A stretch of 64,000 nt of DNA from positions 1 through 64,000 of the forward strand of contig NZ_JAVXKG010000008.1 of NCBI RefSeq assembly GCF_036647415.1, read 5' to 3'. The notes under the pieces were generated by a model. It was not told the origin of the DNA and did no database searches. It was given only the letters and a program-made list of their open reading frames with translations. Source of the DNA: Empedobacter sp036647415 (GTDB lineage: Bacteria; Bacteroidota; Bacteroidia; Flavobacteriales; Weeksellaceae). Shown here piece after piece: positions 56,309-64,000 of this stretch (within the stretch, counting starts at the first letter, position 1; every line of letters begins with the position of its first letter). The position numbers were made by a program, and so were the translations under genes.

Positions 56309-56713
56309 CTACAAATTAATTAATCGATAACATGAATTTAATTTTTCTTGAACCGAATTAATCTCGTTTTTCTTTTCAAAACATGTTGAATTATTGATAA
56401 TATTAATAGAAAATTTAGATTCAAATTCCAATCGATCCAATTCTATTTCATAAAAATTAATTTGATGATGTATTTGATTAAAATAATAATTGACCAACTC
56501 CGAATACATTAATTTATATTCTTTATTAAGCTGTATAAATTCTACAAATTCCTGCGCTTCTATCAAAAACAAAATCATTTGTTTATTAATTTCAGCTTGT
56601 TTGTCTTTTAACTCAATCTTTTTTAAATAATCTGTTGATAAAGTAATTTTATCACCCAAAAGTTGGTGTTTTCTTGTCAAAATCAACGCACATTCTAACG
56701 CTTTCTTCATCAT
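56309..56713 (-). CDS. Hypothetical helical protein
   Basis: A 134-residue protein that I do not recognise. It is predicted mostly helical and charged, with no signal peptide or membrane segment, and has segments such as IELKDKQAEINKQMILFLIEAQEFVEFIQLN and YYFNQIHHQINFYEIELDRLEFESKF. Its codon use and AT content match its neighbours. Convergent with nothing and alone on the minus strand. A second ATG (one codon downstream) could be the start. The call rests on frame length and coding character only. Confidence 0.5.
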   Translation of the reverse strand: MMKKALECALILTRKHQLLGDKITLSTDYLKKIELKDKQAEINKQMILFLIEAQEFVEFIQLNKEYKLMYSELVNYYFNQIHHQINFYEIELDRLEFESKFSINIINNSTCFEKKNEINSVQEKLNSCYRLINL

Positions 56714-56801
56714 CTTAATTTTTTATCTATCACAAAGTAAAATCATTAAAAAGACAAAACGTGTCGTCGAAAAAACACTTATTTTTTGATGAAACTTTAC
56801 C

Positions 56802-56809
56802 TAACTTTG
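56802..56809 (+). promoter_or_regulatory. -7 element of rarA
   Basis: TAACTTTG, an exact TAnnTTTG match 18 bases upstream of the chosen rarA ATG. It argues against starts at 56786 or 56789. Confidence 0.5.
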
Positions 56810-56827
56810 AAATCTAAACAAGATTTT

Positions 56828-58108
56828 ATGAATGCGCCTTTAGCTGAAAGAATGCGTCCGAAAACGCTGGAAGATTATATAAATCAAAAACATTTAATAG
56901 GACAAAATGGACCAATAAAAATGATGTTGCAGCATGATATGATTGCTTCGATGATTTTTTGGGGACCTCCAGGAACTGGAAAAACGACGCTTGCACAATT
57001 AATTTCTGAGTTAACAGATCGTCCTTTTTATACCTTGAGTGCAATAAATTCTGGTGTAAAAGAAGTACGCGAAGTAATAGAAAAAGCAAAAAATCAGAAT
57101 TTATTTTCGGGAACAAAAAATCCAATATTATTTATAGATGAAATTCATCGTTTTAACAAATCACAACAAGATAGTTTGTTGGGTGCAGTAGAAACGGGTT
57201 TGGTTACATTGATTGGCGCAACTACAGAAAATCCAAGCTTCGAAGTGGTTCCTGCATTACTTTCTCGTGCGCAAGTTTATGTGTTAAAACATCTTGAAAA
57301 AGAAGATTTAGTCGATTTAATAGAACGAGCTATAAAAAAAGATTCCATTTTATCGAAATTAGATATTCAATTAGATGAAACAAATACATTGCTTAGATAT
57401 TCTGGTGGTGATGCCCGAAAATTATTGAATGGATTAGAATTGGTAATTAATAGTTTTTCTCCATCAGAAAAAATAATTATTAACGATGAAATTGTACACA
57501 ATCGTATTCAGCAAAATTTAGCTCGTTATGATAAAACTGGTGAACAGCATTATGATATAATTTCGGCATTTATAAAATCTATTCGTGGTTCAGATCCTAA
57601 CGGTGCAGTTTATTGGTTGGCGAGAATGATAGAAGGCGGTGAAGATTTGAAATTTATTGCACGTCGATTATTAATTTCTGCTTCCGAAGATATTGGTAAT
57701 GCAAATCCTACTGCAATGATTTTGGCAAATAATACATTTCAGGCGGTTTCGGTTATTGGTTATCCAGAATCTCGAATTTTGTTGAGCCAGTGTGCGGTTT
57801 ATTTGGCAAATTCGCCAAAAAGTAACGCAACTTATATGGCAATAGGAAAAGCACAACAAGTTGTAAAGCAAACAGGAGATTTACCTGTTCCGTTGCATTT
57901 GAGAAATGCACCAACTAAGTTGATGAAAGATTTAGATTATGGAAAAGAATATAAATATTCGCACGATTTTCCAGGTAATTTTGCCGAACAAGAATTTCTA
58001 CCTGATGAAATTTCAGGAACAGCTTTTTATGAGCCAGGAAATAATAAAAGGGAACAAGTAGATAAGCAAAGCTTAAACCAGAAATGGAAAGGTAAGTATG
58101 GTTATTAA
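56828..58108 (+). CDS. rarA: Replication-associated recombination protein A (RarA/MgsA AAA+ ATPase)
   Basis: AAA+ clamp-loader-like ATPase acting at stalled forks. N-terminal PLAERMRPKTLEDYINQKHLIGQ, Walker A (FWGPPGTGKTTLAQ, about 43-56), Walker B (ILFIDEIHRFNKSQQD, about 100-115), the sensor block IGATTENPSFEV, and the C-terminal tetramerisation region (KSIRGSDPNGAVYWLARMIEGGEDLKFIARRL). Length 426 is typical. I start at the ATG for MNAPLAERMRP because the longer start would lie on the promoter. Confidence 0.93.
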   Translation: MNAPLAERMRPKTLEDYINQKHLIGQNGPIKMMLQHDMIASMIFWGPPGTGKTTLAQLISELTDRPFYTLSAINSGVKEVREVIEKAKNQNLFSGTKNPILFIDEIHRFNKSQQDSLLGAVETGLVTLIGATTENPSFEVVPALLSRAQVYVLKHLEKEDLVDLIERAIKKDSILSKLDIQLDETNTLLRYSGGDARKLLNGLELVINSFSPSEKIIINDEIVHNRIQQNLARYDKTGEQHYDIISAFIKSIRGSDPNGAVYWLARMIEGGEDLKFIARRLLISASEDIGNANPTAMILANNTFQAVSVIGYPESRILLSQCAVYLANSPKSNATYMAIGKAQQVVKQTGDLPVPLHLRNAPTKLMKDLDYGKEYKYSHDFPGNFAEQEFLPDEISGTAFYEPGNNKREQVDKQSLNQKWKGKYGY

Positions 58109-58112
58109 ATAC

Positions 58113-58147
58113 AAAATTCCAATTATAATAGATAATTGGAATTTTTG
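58113..58147 (+). terminator. Intrinsic terminator after rarA
   Basis: Stem AAAATTCCAATTA / TAATTGGAATTTT, 7-base loop, T-run. The 190 bases that follow, up to aroQ, hold only AT-rich sequence with short TTTAGGTTG-like repeats and no gene that I can see. Confidence 0.8.
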
Positions 58148-58338
58148 TTTAGGTTGGTTAATAGGTTTAGGTAAGATTATTTTAGTTTAGGTTGATATTT
58201 TATTAATTTTGGTTGGTTATATTAGTATTAACAATATGCGTGCCAAAAGTTAAAAATTTTAATACAAAGTGAAAAGAATCAGAAAAAAAATAATATTTTC
58301 AATCAAAATATAGTTAAAAATTTTATAAATAAAAGATA

Positions 58339-58758
58339 ATGAAGCAAATACAAATAATAAACGGACCCAACTTAAATTTGTTAGGAGTTCGTGAGCCAGA
58401 AATTTATGGTACACAAACTTTTGAAGATTATTTTATTGAGTTAAGAAAACAGTTTCCTAATGCTTCATTGCATTATTTTCAGTCCAATCATGAAGGAGAT
58501 ATTATTGATAAAATACACGAAGTTGGTTTTTCGTATGATGGTATTGTGCTTAATGCTGGTGCGTATACGCATTATTCGTATGCGATTGCAGATGCGATAA
58601 AAGCTGTAAAAACGAAGGTTGTGGAAGTACATATTTCGGAGATTTATGCAAGAGAAGGTTTTCGCGCAATAAGTGTTACTGGAGTTAATTGCCTAAAGAT
58701 TATTTCAGGAAAAGGTTTGCCTGGTTATGTAGAAGCTGTTGAAGAATTTTTGAAATAA
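58339..58758 (+). CDS. aroQ: 3-dehydroquinate dehydratase, type II
   Basis: Shikimate-pathway enzyme, 3-dehydroquinate to 3-dehydroshikimate. All motifs of the type II class: NGPNLNLLGVREPEIYG (with the catalytic Tyr, about 8-24), FQSNHEGDIIDKIHE, LNAGAYTHYSYAIADAI and VVEVHISEIYAREGFR (His and Arg). Length 139 is normal. Stand-alone gene. Confidence 0.96.
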   Translation: MKQIQIINGPNLNLLGVREPEIYGTQTFEDYFIELRKQFPNASLHYFQSNHEGDIIDKIHEVGFSYDGIVLNAGAYTHYSYAIADAIKAVKTKVVEVHISEIYAREGFRAISVTGVNCLKIISGKGLPGYVEAVEEFLK

Positions 58759-58802
58759 TTGTTTATTATTCATTAACTTAACAATTCAAAATAATCAATC
58801 TT

Positions 58803-59126
58803 ATGAAAAACCTACTTTTTGTACTTGGAATTGGACTGACGATATTCAGTTGTAATGCCAAACCTGATAAAAATGATGCCGAATTGCGTGCACAAACTAT
58901 GGTTTCTTGTGAAAAGGAAGCTTTACAAGCTAATATGTCCGACGAAAAGAAAATTTTAGTAAAAGAATATTGCAGCTGTGCAACAGATAAGATGTTGGGT
59001 GAGTTTACGTATACAGAAATGTTACAGTTGAATAGCCCGTCTAAAGAATTACAAGATAGATTAATGAAATTGATTGATCCTTGTTTGAAAGAGCTTAAAA
59101 CAAAATCAACTGAAATTGGCGAATAA
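58803..59126 (+). CDS. Small cysteine-containing lipoprotein, function unknown
   Basis: A 107-residue lipoprotein (IFSC lipobox, Cys18). The mature part has four cysteines (VSCEKEA, YCSCATDKM, DPCLKE), arranged as two pairs that could form disulfides in the periplasm, in a helical context. No family recognised. Its own terminator is directly downstream. It is 44 bases after aroQ and probably read from the same promoter. Confidence 0.68.
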   Translation: MKNLLFVLGIGLTIFSCNAKPDKNDAELRAQTMVSCEKEALQANMSDEKKILVKEYCSCATDKMLGEFTYTEMLQLNSPSKELQDRLMKLIDPCLKELKTKSTEIGE

Positions 59127-59138
59127 TTATGATAAAAT

Positions 59139-59170
59139 AAAAAACTCGAAACCATGGTTTCGAGTTTTTT
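59139..59170. terminator. Bidirectional terminator between the lipoprotein and ysxC
   Basis: Perfect 32-base palindrome centred on CCATGG with A- and T-runs on its sides. Confidence 0.9.
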
Positions 59171-59171
59171 A

Positions 59172-59804
59172 TTAATATTCTTTTTTGTACTGTTCTTTCT
59201 TGAATTCGTCTACAAGATGTTCGTTTAAACTGTCTATGTATCCGATTATTTCTAATTTTCCTACTTTGCTCGTTGCAGAACTAACGAAAATTTTAGGTAG
59301 CTCTTCCCATTTTTTCAATAGTTCATTTTTATAATGATTCAAGTTTTTTTGCATTTGCGCACTTGTTAATTTGTCAAGTTTTGTAAATACAATAGAAAAA
59401 GGAATTTGTTTGTTTCCTAACCATTCCATAAACTGTAAATCGATGGCTTGTGGCGTATGACGAGAATCAATTAGTAAAAATACATTTACCAAATTTTTTC
59501 TGAACTCGATATAATCATAAATCATTTTATTAAATCCACCACGAACACCTTTAGGTGCTTTTGCAAAACCATAACCAGGTAAATCGGCTAAATACCAAGT
59601 TTCATCCATCTCAAAAGTATTGATCAATTGAGTTTTTCCTGGAGTAGATGAAGTTTTTGCTAACGATTTACGCTCCGTTATCATGTTAATCAAAGATGAT
59701 TTACCAACATTAGATCTTCCGATAAATGCATATTCTGGCTTAAACGGGTCTGGGCAATCTGTATATTTTTGAGAACTTTTTACAAATTCAGCTTTTTTAA
59801 TCAT
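59172..59804 (-). CDS. ysxC: Ribosome biogenesis GTP-binding protein YsxC/EngB
   Basis: GTPase needed for 50S assembly. G motifs in order: G1 GRSNVGKSSL (about 30-39), G2 TPGKTQ, G3 DLPGYGFAKAP (about 72-82), G4 TKLDKL (about 141-146) and G5 VSSATSKVG. The YTDCPDPFKPEYAFIGRSN opening and basic C-terminus are typical. Length 210. Overlaps the upstream alpha/beta-hydrolase gene by 4 bases. Confidence 0.95.
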   Translation of the reverse strand: MIKKAEFVKSSQKYTDCPDPFKPEYAFIGRSNVGKSSLINMITERKSLAKTSSTPGKTQLINTFEMDETWYLADLPGYGFAKAPKGVRGGFNKMIYDYIEFRKNLVNVFLLIDSRHTPQAIDLQFMEWLGNKQIPFSIVFTKLDKLTSAQMQKNLNHYKNELLKKWEELPKIFVSSATSKVGKLEIIGYIDSLNEHLVDEFKKEQYKKEY

Positions 59805-60589
59805 AATTCAGCTTTTGTTGTTGCATTAAATTGTTTTTCAACTAACCATTTAAATAAAATTTCGTTGAATAATTCTGGATGCTCCATCATAGGTGCATGT
59901 CCACACTTGTCGATCCAATATAAAGTTGCATCTGGCAATTCTTGCTCAAATTCTATAGCAACTTCTGGAGGAGTAACAGAATCTTGTTTTCCCCAAATCA
60001 AACAAACAGGTATTTTAATATCAATCAAATCTCCTTTCATGTTAGATTTTATGGCGTCACGTGCAATATATAATGTTTTGATAGCTTTATTTCTGTCATT
60101 TACAGTGTTAAAAACGTCATCAACAATTTCTTTTGTAGCAACAGCAGGATCATAAAAAACTTCGCGTGTTTTACGTTCTACATATTCATAATTTCCACGT
60201 TTTGGGTAAGTTTCACCAAATGACTTTTCATATAATCCCGAACTTCCCGTTAAGCATAATGCTTTCACGTATTCTGGATGTTGATGACAAACCATAAGAC
60301 CAATATGACCTCCTAGAGAATTACCTACTAAAATAGCTGGCTCTTTTACAATTTCCTCAACAAATTTTGCAACATGTTTGGCTATATTCTTAATGTTAGT
60401 ACTAATAACAGGTAATGAATATATTGGTAATTCTGGTGCATAAACTTTGTAACCTCTTTGTGCAAAATAATTGGTAAGAGAGCTGAAATTACTAAGTTCA
60501 CCCATTAACCCATGGAGCAAAACAATTGGTTGTCCTTCCCCTTCTTCGATATAAGAGAACTTATCTTTCTTTTTTAAGCTAAAAAACAT
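59801..60589 (-). CDS. Alpha/beta-hydrolase
   Basis: A 262-residue hydrolase of the alpha/beta fold. Oxyanion HGLMGELSNF motif (about 26-35), nucleophile elbow VGNSLGGH (Ser at about 92), acid Asp in WGKQDSVTPP (about 208) and catalytic His in KCGHAPMMEHP (about 235-245). No lid specialisation reveals the substrate; esterase or haloperoxidase-like members look alike. Encoded just upstream of ysxC with a 4-base overlap, so they form one operon. Confidence 0.88.
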   Translation of the reverse strand: MFFSLKKKDKFSYIEEGEGQPIVLLHGLMGELSNFSSLTNYFAQRGYKVYAPELPIYSLPVISTNIKNIAKHVAKFVEEIVKEPAILVGNSLGGHIGLMVCHQHPEYVKALCLTGSSGLYEKSFGETYPKRGNYEYVERKTREVFYDPAVATKEIVDDVFNTVNDRNKAIKTLYIARDAIKSNMKGDLIDIKIPVCLIWGKQDSVTPPEVAIEFEQELPDATLYWIDKCGHAPMMEHPELFNEILFKWLVEKQFNATTKAEL

Positions 60590-60608
60590 TTAGTCGATAT
60601 TAAGTCGA

Positions 60609-60616
60609 CAAATTTA
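60609..60616 (-). promoter_or_regulatory. -7 element of the hydrolase-ysxC operon
   Basis: Minus-strand TAAATTTG, an exact TAnnTTTG match 19 bases upstream of the hydrolase ATG. Confidence 0.45.
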
Positions 60617-60790
60617 ATTAATTATTAGTTTTTATTACTGCTTTATGCGAAAAACTTTAAAACTCAATTATAAAACGGTGTAACAAGGTCTATATAAAAT
60701 TTTAAAAATGAAGGAATGCTACTGTTTTAACAATAAATAGGTTAACTCGTTGATACTAAAAATAAAATTGTTAATAAAATTTTAAATAAA

Positions 60791-60820
60791 AGTGGTAAAA
60801 AATGGTATTTAGTGGTAATA
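60791..60820 (+). promoter_or_regulatory. MraZ-binding repeats upstream of mraZ
   Basis: Three exact 10-base-period direct repeats: AGTGGTAAAA, AATGGTATTT, AGTGGTAATA. All share (A/G)TGGTA. The period, number and position just before the mraZ promoter match known MraZ operators (three TGGGN repeats in E. coli, AAAGTG repeats in Mollicutes). Repeat 3 overlaps the -33 region. Confidence 0.7.
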
Positions 60821-60827
60821 TTTTATT

Positions 60828-60835
60828 TATTTTTG
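60828..60835 (+). promoter_or_regulatory. -7 element of the division/cell-wall cluster (mraZ promoter)
   Basis: TATTTTTG, an exact TAnnTTTG match ending 13 bases before the mraZ GTG. It lies 8 bases after the third MraZ repeat. Confidence 0.6.
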
Positions 60836-60848
60836 AAAAAAATCTATC

Positions 60849-61310
60849 GTGAATTCACTAATTGGTACATACGAGTGTAAGGTCGATACAAAGGGAAGAC
60901 TCCCAATACCAGTCGGTTTGAAGAAACAATTGACTGATTATTTGGAAGATGGCTTTGTGTTGAAACGCTCTGTGTTTCAGAATTGTTTAGAGCTGCATCC
61001 GATGAAAGAATGGGGAAAAGTGATGAATGATCTGAACAAATTGAACCGATTTGTGAAAAAGAACAACGATTTTATTCGAATTTTTACCGCAGGGTTAAAA
61101 ATTGTTGAAGTTGATACGAATGGAAGGCTTCAAATTTCAAAAGATTTAGTGAAATTTGCGCAAATTAATAAAGATGTAGTTTTGAATTCTTCTGTTAACA
61201 TGATTGAAATCTGGGATAAAGATTTGTATGAAAATGCAATAAACGTAGAGGATTTAGATTTTGCATCATTAGCGGAAGATGTAATGGGAAATTTTAACGA
61301 AAATGAGTGA
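60849..61310 (+). CDS. mraZ: Transcriptional regulator MraZ
   Basis: First gene of the division and cell-wall cluster and its DNA-binding regulator. Two AbrB-like (SpoVT) DNA-binding domains with the diagnostic DTKGRLPIP (about 13-21) and DTNGRLQIS (about 90-98) motifs, each forming a swapped hairpin; MraZ assembles as a ring. Length 153. GTG start. It overlaps rsmH by 8 bases. Three operator-like repeats lie upstream, which suggests autorepression. Confidence 0.95.
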   Translation: MNSLIGTYECKVDTKGRLPIPVGLKKQLTDYLEDGFVLKRSVFQNCLELHPMKEWGKVMNDLNKLNRFVKKNNDFIRIFTAGLKIVEVDTNGRLQISKDLVKFAQINKDVVLNSSVNMIEIWDKDLYENAINVEDLDFASLAEDVMGNFNENE

Positions 61311-62208
61311 ATATCATAATCCTGTATTATTAAATGATAGTGTTGATGCATTAATAATTGATGCATCAGGTATATATGTAGATTGTACGTTCGGGGGTGG
61401 AGGACATTCTCGTGAAATAGTAAAGCGTTTGGATCAAAATGGAAAATTATTTTCTTTTGATCAAGATGTAGATGCGATTCGTAATAAAATTGACGATCCG
61501 CGTTTTGAGTTAGTCGAACAAAATTTTAGATTTCTTAAAAATAATTTAAGAATCAGAGGAATTAAGCAAGTTGACGGTGTATTAGGTGATTTAGGAGTTT
61601 CTTCTCATCAGTTTGATACACCAGAAAGAGGTTTTTCTACTCGTTTTGATGGTGAACTTGATATGCGAATGAATCAAAATGCGAAACTTTCTGCAAAAAC
61701 AATTATAAACGAATACGAAGAAGCAGATTTAGCTAGAATTTTTTATGATTATGGCGAATTATCAGGCTCATATCGTTTAGCGAAAGAAGTTGTAAAAGCA
61801 AGAACAGAAAAGCAAATTGAAACAATTGATGAATTGAAGCAAATTTTTTCATTTATTCCAAAGATGAAAGAAAACAAGTTTTTTGCTCAAATGTTTCAAG
61901 CATTAAGAATAGAAGTTAATGATGAAATGGCTGCTTTAAAAGATATGTTAATGCAGTGTACAGATGTTATAAAACCAGGTGGACGCTTAGTTATTATTTC
62001 ATATCATTCATTAGAAGATCGTTTAACAAAACGATTTATGAAAAACGGAATGTTTGAGGGAGAGCCAGAACGCGATGTTTACGGAAATTGGTCAGCACCA
62101 TTCAAACCTTTACAATCAAAGGTAATTGTGCCAACGCAAGAAGAAATTAATGAAAATCCAAGAGCTCGTAGTGCGAAAATGCGCATTGCAGTAAGAAACG
62201 AAGAGTAA
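61303..62208 (+). CDS. rsmH: 16S rRNA (cytosine(1402)-N4)-methyltransferase RsmH
   Basis: N4-methylates C1402 in the ribosomal P site. SAM-binding motif VDCTFGGGGHSREIVKRL (about 26-43), GVLGDLGVSSHQFDTPERGFS (about 92-112) and MFQALRIEVNDE are hallmarks, and the C-terminal YHSLEDRLTKRFM block is typical. Length 301. Overlaps mraZ by 8 bases and abuts the ftsL-like gene with no gap, the usual order of the cluster. Confidence 0.96.
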   Translation: MSEYHNPVLLNDSVDALIIDASGIYVDCTFGGGGHSREIVKRLDQNGKLFSFDQDVDAIRNKIDDPRFELVEQNFRFLKNNLRIRGIKQVDGVLGDLGVSSHQFDTPERGFSTRFDGELDMRMNQNAKLSAKTIINEYEEADLARIFYDYGELSGSYRLAKEVVKARTEKQIETIDELKQIFSFIPKMKENKFFAQMFQALRIEVNDEMAALKDMLMQCTDVIKPGGRLVIISYHSLEDRLTKRFMKNGMFEGEPERDVYGNWSAPFKPLQSKVIVPTQEEINENPRARSAKMRIAVRNEE

Positions 62209-62568
62209 ATGGCGAAAAAGAAGAAAATATTACCAGAGAAAAAAACTTTTACAGGTTTGTTAAGAGGTGAGTTTTTAATAAAAACTGGCTCAGAACAAAA
62301 CTGGAAGTTTATGCTGTATTTGGTAGGATTGGCTTTTTTGAGTATTACAAGTTCACATTGGGTAGATCGCAAGGTAGTTCGCATTGCAGAATTACAAGAT
62401 AAAGTAGAAGATTTAAAATCTCAGTACACAGATAAGCATCGCGATTTGATGCGAATGCAATTAGAAACAGAAATCCTAGAACGTACAGCAGTGTATGGTT
62501 TGAAGATTCCAGATAAACAACCTTATTATATAGTAGACAAGGTTTATGACAGCATCAACGAAAAATAA
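62209..62568 (+). CDS. ftsL: FtsL-like cell division protein
   Basis: A 119-residue bitopic protein in the position of ftsL between rsmH and ftsI. Basic cytoplasmic N-terminus (AKKKKILPEKK), one membrane helix (about 38-56, MLYLVGLAFLSITSSHWV) and a short periplasmic coiled coil with a heptad pattern (VRIAELQDKVEDLKSQYTDKHRDLM, about 58-95). Sequence identity to other FtsL is expected to be low, so the call rests on topology and place. It abuts rsmH and overlaps ftsI by 23 bases if the upstream ATG of ftsI is used. Confidence 0.82.
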   Translation: MAKKKKILPEKKTFTGLLRGEFLIKTGSEQNWKFMLYLVGLAFLSITSSHWVDRKVVRIAELQDKVEDLKSQYTDKHRDLMRMQLETEILERTAVYGLKIPDKQPYYIVDKVYDSINEK

Positions 62569-64000
62569 AAACAACATGGTCATCAAAGGATGGGTAGTAG
62601 CCGGCGCTTTAGCGATATGGGCCATCTTTGTTATTGTTTTTATGTTTCGTATAAATATAATAGAAGGGGTTGAATTAGAGCGTTTTGCTGAAAAAAATAA
62701 CTTTAGGTTAGATACAGTTGCAGCAGAGCGTGGAAATTTATACGCGTCTAATGGAGCCTTAATGGCAACAACGGTAACAAAACATAATATTTATGTGGAT
62801 TTATCGGTAGTTAAAGACGAATTATTCAATACAGAAATGCATAATCTTGCTGATTCTTTAGGTAAGATGTTCACAAAATCACCAGCATATTTTTACGATA
62901 AATTTTCCAAAGAACGTAAAAAGAAAAACCGCTATATGATGTTGGTTAAAGATTTGAATTATGAGGAGTATCAACGAATCAAAAAATTCCCAATTTTTAA
63001 TAAAGGTCAAAATAAAGGAGGTTTTATTCATGAAACTGAATCAAAACGAGAATTAATCGTTCAAGATATCGGTGTTCGTACAATTGGATACGATGATCAA
63101 CGTGGAAAAGTAGGTTTGGAAGGAGCATATTCCGATTTATTAAGCGGAATTGAAGGTCGTCGTTGGGAACAATTTATGGGGAGAGGAAAATGGAAACCAA
63201 TGAAAAGTTGGGAACAAGAACCTCAAGCTGGATCATCTGTTTACACGACTATTGATGCTGATTTGCAAATGGTTGCTTATGATGCATTGTATAAACAACT
63301 TTCTGAATTTGAAGCACAACACGGAAGTGTTGTTGTGATGGAAGTGCAAACAGGAAAAGTACGTGCTATTGTAAACCTTTCACGTAAAAAAGATGGTACA
63401 TATATAGACGATTATAATTACGCTGTAGGTGAAGCCGCCGAACCAGGATCAACATTCAAAACGGTATCTTTATTAGCTGCTATGGATGATGGTTATATCA
63501 ATAAAAACTCTACGGTAGAAACTGGAGGAGGAAGCTACAAATTCTATGGTCGTACAATTACAGATACACACGGATACGGAACTTTGACGGTTGATGGTGT
63601 TATCAAAAAATCATCAAATATTGGTACGGCAAAAATTATCAATCAATATTATGGAGCCAATCCAAATTCATTTTTCGAAAAATTGGATAAATGGCACATG
63701 ACCAAACCATTAGATATAGATGTTTTAGGAGAAGGACGACCAATTATGCATCGCCCAGATAGTAAAGCGTGGAGTAATATTACACTTCCGGTTATGGGAT
63801 ATGGTTATGGTTTGCAATTAACACCGATTCAGATTGTTACATTTTACAATGCAGTAGCAAATAATGGTAAAATGTTGAAGCCATTATTCATGGATAGAAT
63901 TACAAAGAAAGGTGAAGCTGACAAAAATTTTCAACCAGTAGTTTTGGTAGATCAATTAACATCTTTAGAAAATATCAAACAAATGCAAGAAATGCTTCGC
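62546..64000 (+). CDS. ftsI: Penicillin-binding protein FtsI/PBP3-type transpeptidase, partial at the window end
   Basis: Septal peptidoglycan transpeptidase; the gene runs past position 64000. One N-terminal membrane helix (about 17-35, AGALAIWAIFVIVFMF) follows a short cytoplasmic tail. The PBP dimerisation domain begins with AERGNLYASNGALMATT, and the transpeptidase domain has the SxxK nucleophile Ser302 (PGSTFK) and the SxN motif (SSNIG, about 355). The KTG motif is beyond the window. An ATG ten codons downstream is an alternative start. Belongs to the mraZ-rsmH-ftsL-ftsI cluster. Confidence 0.9.
   Translation, partial: MTASTKNKNNMVIKGWVVAGALAIWAIFVIVFMFRINIIEGVELERFAEKNNFRLDTVAAERGNLYASNGALMATTVTKHNIYVDLSVVKDELFNTEMHNLADSLGKMFTKSPAYFYDKFSKERKKKNRYMMLVKDLNYEEYQRIKKFPIFNKGQNKGGFIHETESKRELIVQDIGVRTIGYDDQRGKVGLEGAYSDLLSGIEGRRWEQFMGRGKWKPMKSWEQEPQAGSSVYTTIDADLQMVAYDALYKQLSEFEAQHGSVVVMEVQTGKVRAIVNLSRKKDGTYIDDYNYAVGEAAEPGSTFKTVSLLAAMDDGYINKNSTVETGGGSYKFYGRTITDTHGYGTLTVDGVIKKSSNIGTAKIINQYYGANPNSFFEKLDKWHMTKPLDIDVLGEGRPIMHRPDSKAWSNITLPVMGYGYGLQLTPIQIVTFYNAVANNGKMLKPLFMDRITKKGEADKNFQPVVLVDQLTSLENIKQMQEMLR

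Noticed and set aside
60711..60743. Short frame of ten codons upstream of mraZ
   Set aside because: Far too short, no conserved features and no promoter placed for it.
1..64000. tRNA, rRNA, CRISPR array, insertion sequence or prophage
   Set aside because: I found no cloverleaf with a CCA end, no rRNA sequence, no evenly spaced repeats with unique spacers, and no transposase or phage structural gene in any gap or frame.

Overview
The window is an AT-rich, gene-dense chromosomal segment from a member of the Bacteroidota, most likely class Flavobacteriia and probably a Weeksellaceae relative such as Empedobacter, Weeksella or Chryseobacterium (the family is inference). Supporting evidence is the XrtF exosortase pair, a TSP3/OmpA porin, SusC-like and siderophore TonB receptors, an archaeal/eukaryote-type ProRS, a DUF3822-rsmD pair, almost no Shine-Dalgarno sites, and repeated Bacteroidota-type -7 elements (TAnnTTTG) upstream of operons. 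I see no rRNA, tRNA, CRISPR array, insertion sequence or prophage. Almost everything is core or housekeeping DNA.

Layout. 0-6 kb: rlmB with a small membrane protein, the exosortase F pair on the minus strand, a GAF-domain protein with rsmG, and gyrB. 6-13 kb: an acetyltransferase, an orphan lipoprotein with a TonB-C-like end, a CPA2 antiporter, a LytS/LytTR two-component pair and a YbiT-type ABC-F ATPase. 13-21 kb: smpB, an OmpA-family porin, an ABC1/UbiB kinase, rpsA and an Lrp regulator with an EamA exporter. 21-27 kb: the minus-strand operon ftsK-lolA-lptF-ribB. 27-35 kb: dnaX split at an A11 run, an FKBP lipoprotein, a thioredoxin-like protein, a siderophore receptor, and a small hydrophobic ORF followed by DUF3822 and rsmD. 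35-45 kb: kdsB, a NUMOD4/HNH protein, a tightly packed operon (Gcr-family membrane protein, dCMP deaminase, S41 protease, xerD), then Nudix, GNAT and DUF4136 genes. 45-56 kb: xth, a GIN-domain lipoprotein, a FadL-like porin with a repeat-rich lipoprotein, proS, an LTXXQ protein, a large TonB-receptor-like barrel, mscL, lgt and yidD. 56-64 kb: rarA, aroQ, ysxC with a hydrolase, and the start of the division and cell-wall cluster mraZ-rsmH-ftsL-ftsI, which runs off the end.

Much of the content serves the envelope: lipoprotein and LPS trafficking (lgt, lolA, lptF, kdsB), outer-membrane barrels and lipoproteins. The rest is ribosome biogenesis (rlmB, rsmG, rsmD, rsmH, ysxC, smpB, rpsA) and DNA replication or segregation (gyrB, dnaX, ftsK, xerD, rarA). 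No obviously new multi-gene system stands out. The strongest signals for follow-up are the split dnaX, a three-repeat MraZ operator, an Lrp-consensus palindrome on the lrp promoter, four genes whose -7 element almost touches the start codon, an unannotated 28-residue membrane peptide gene, and an ABC-F ATPase with one doubly degenerate ATP site.
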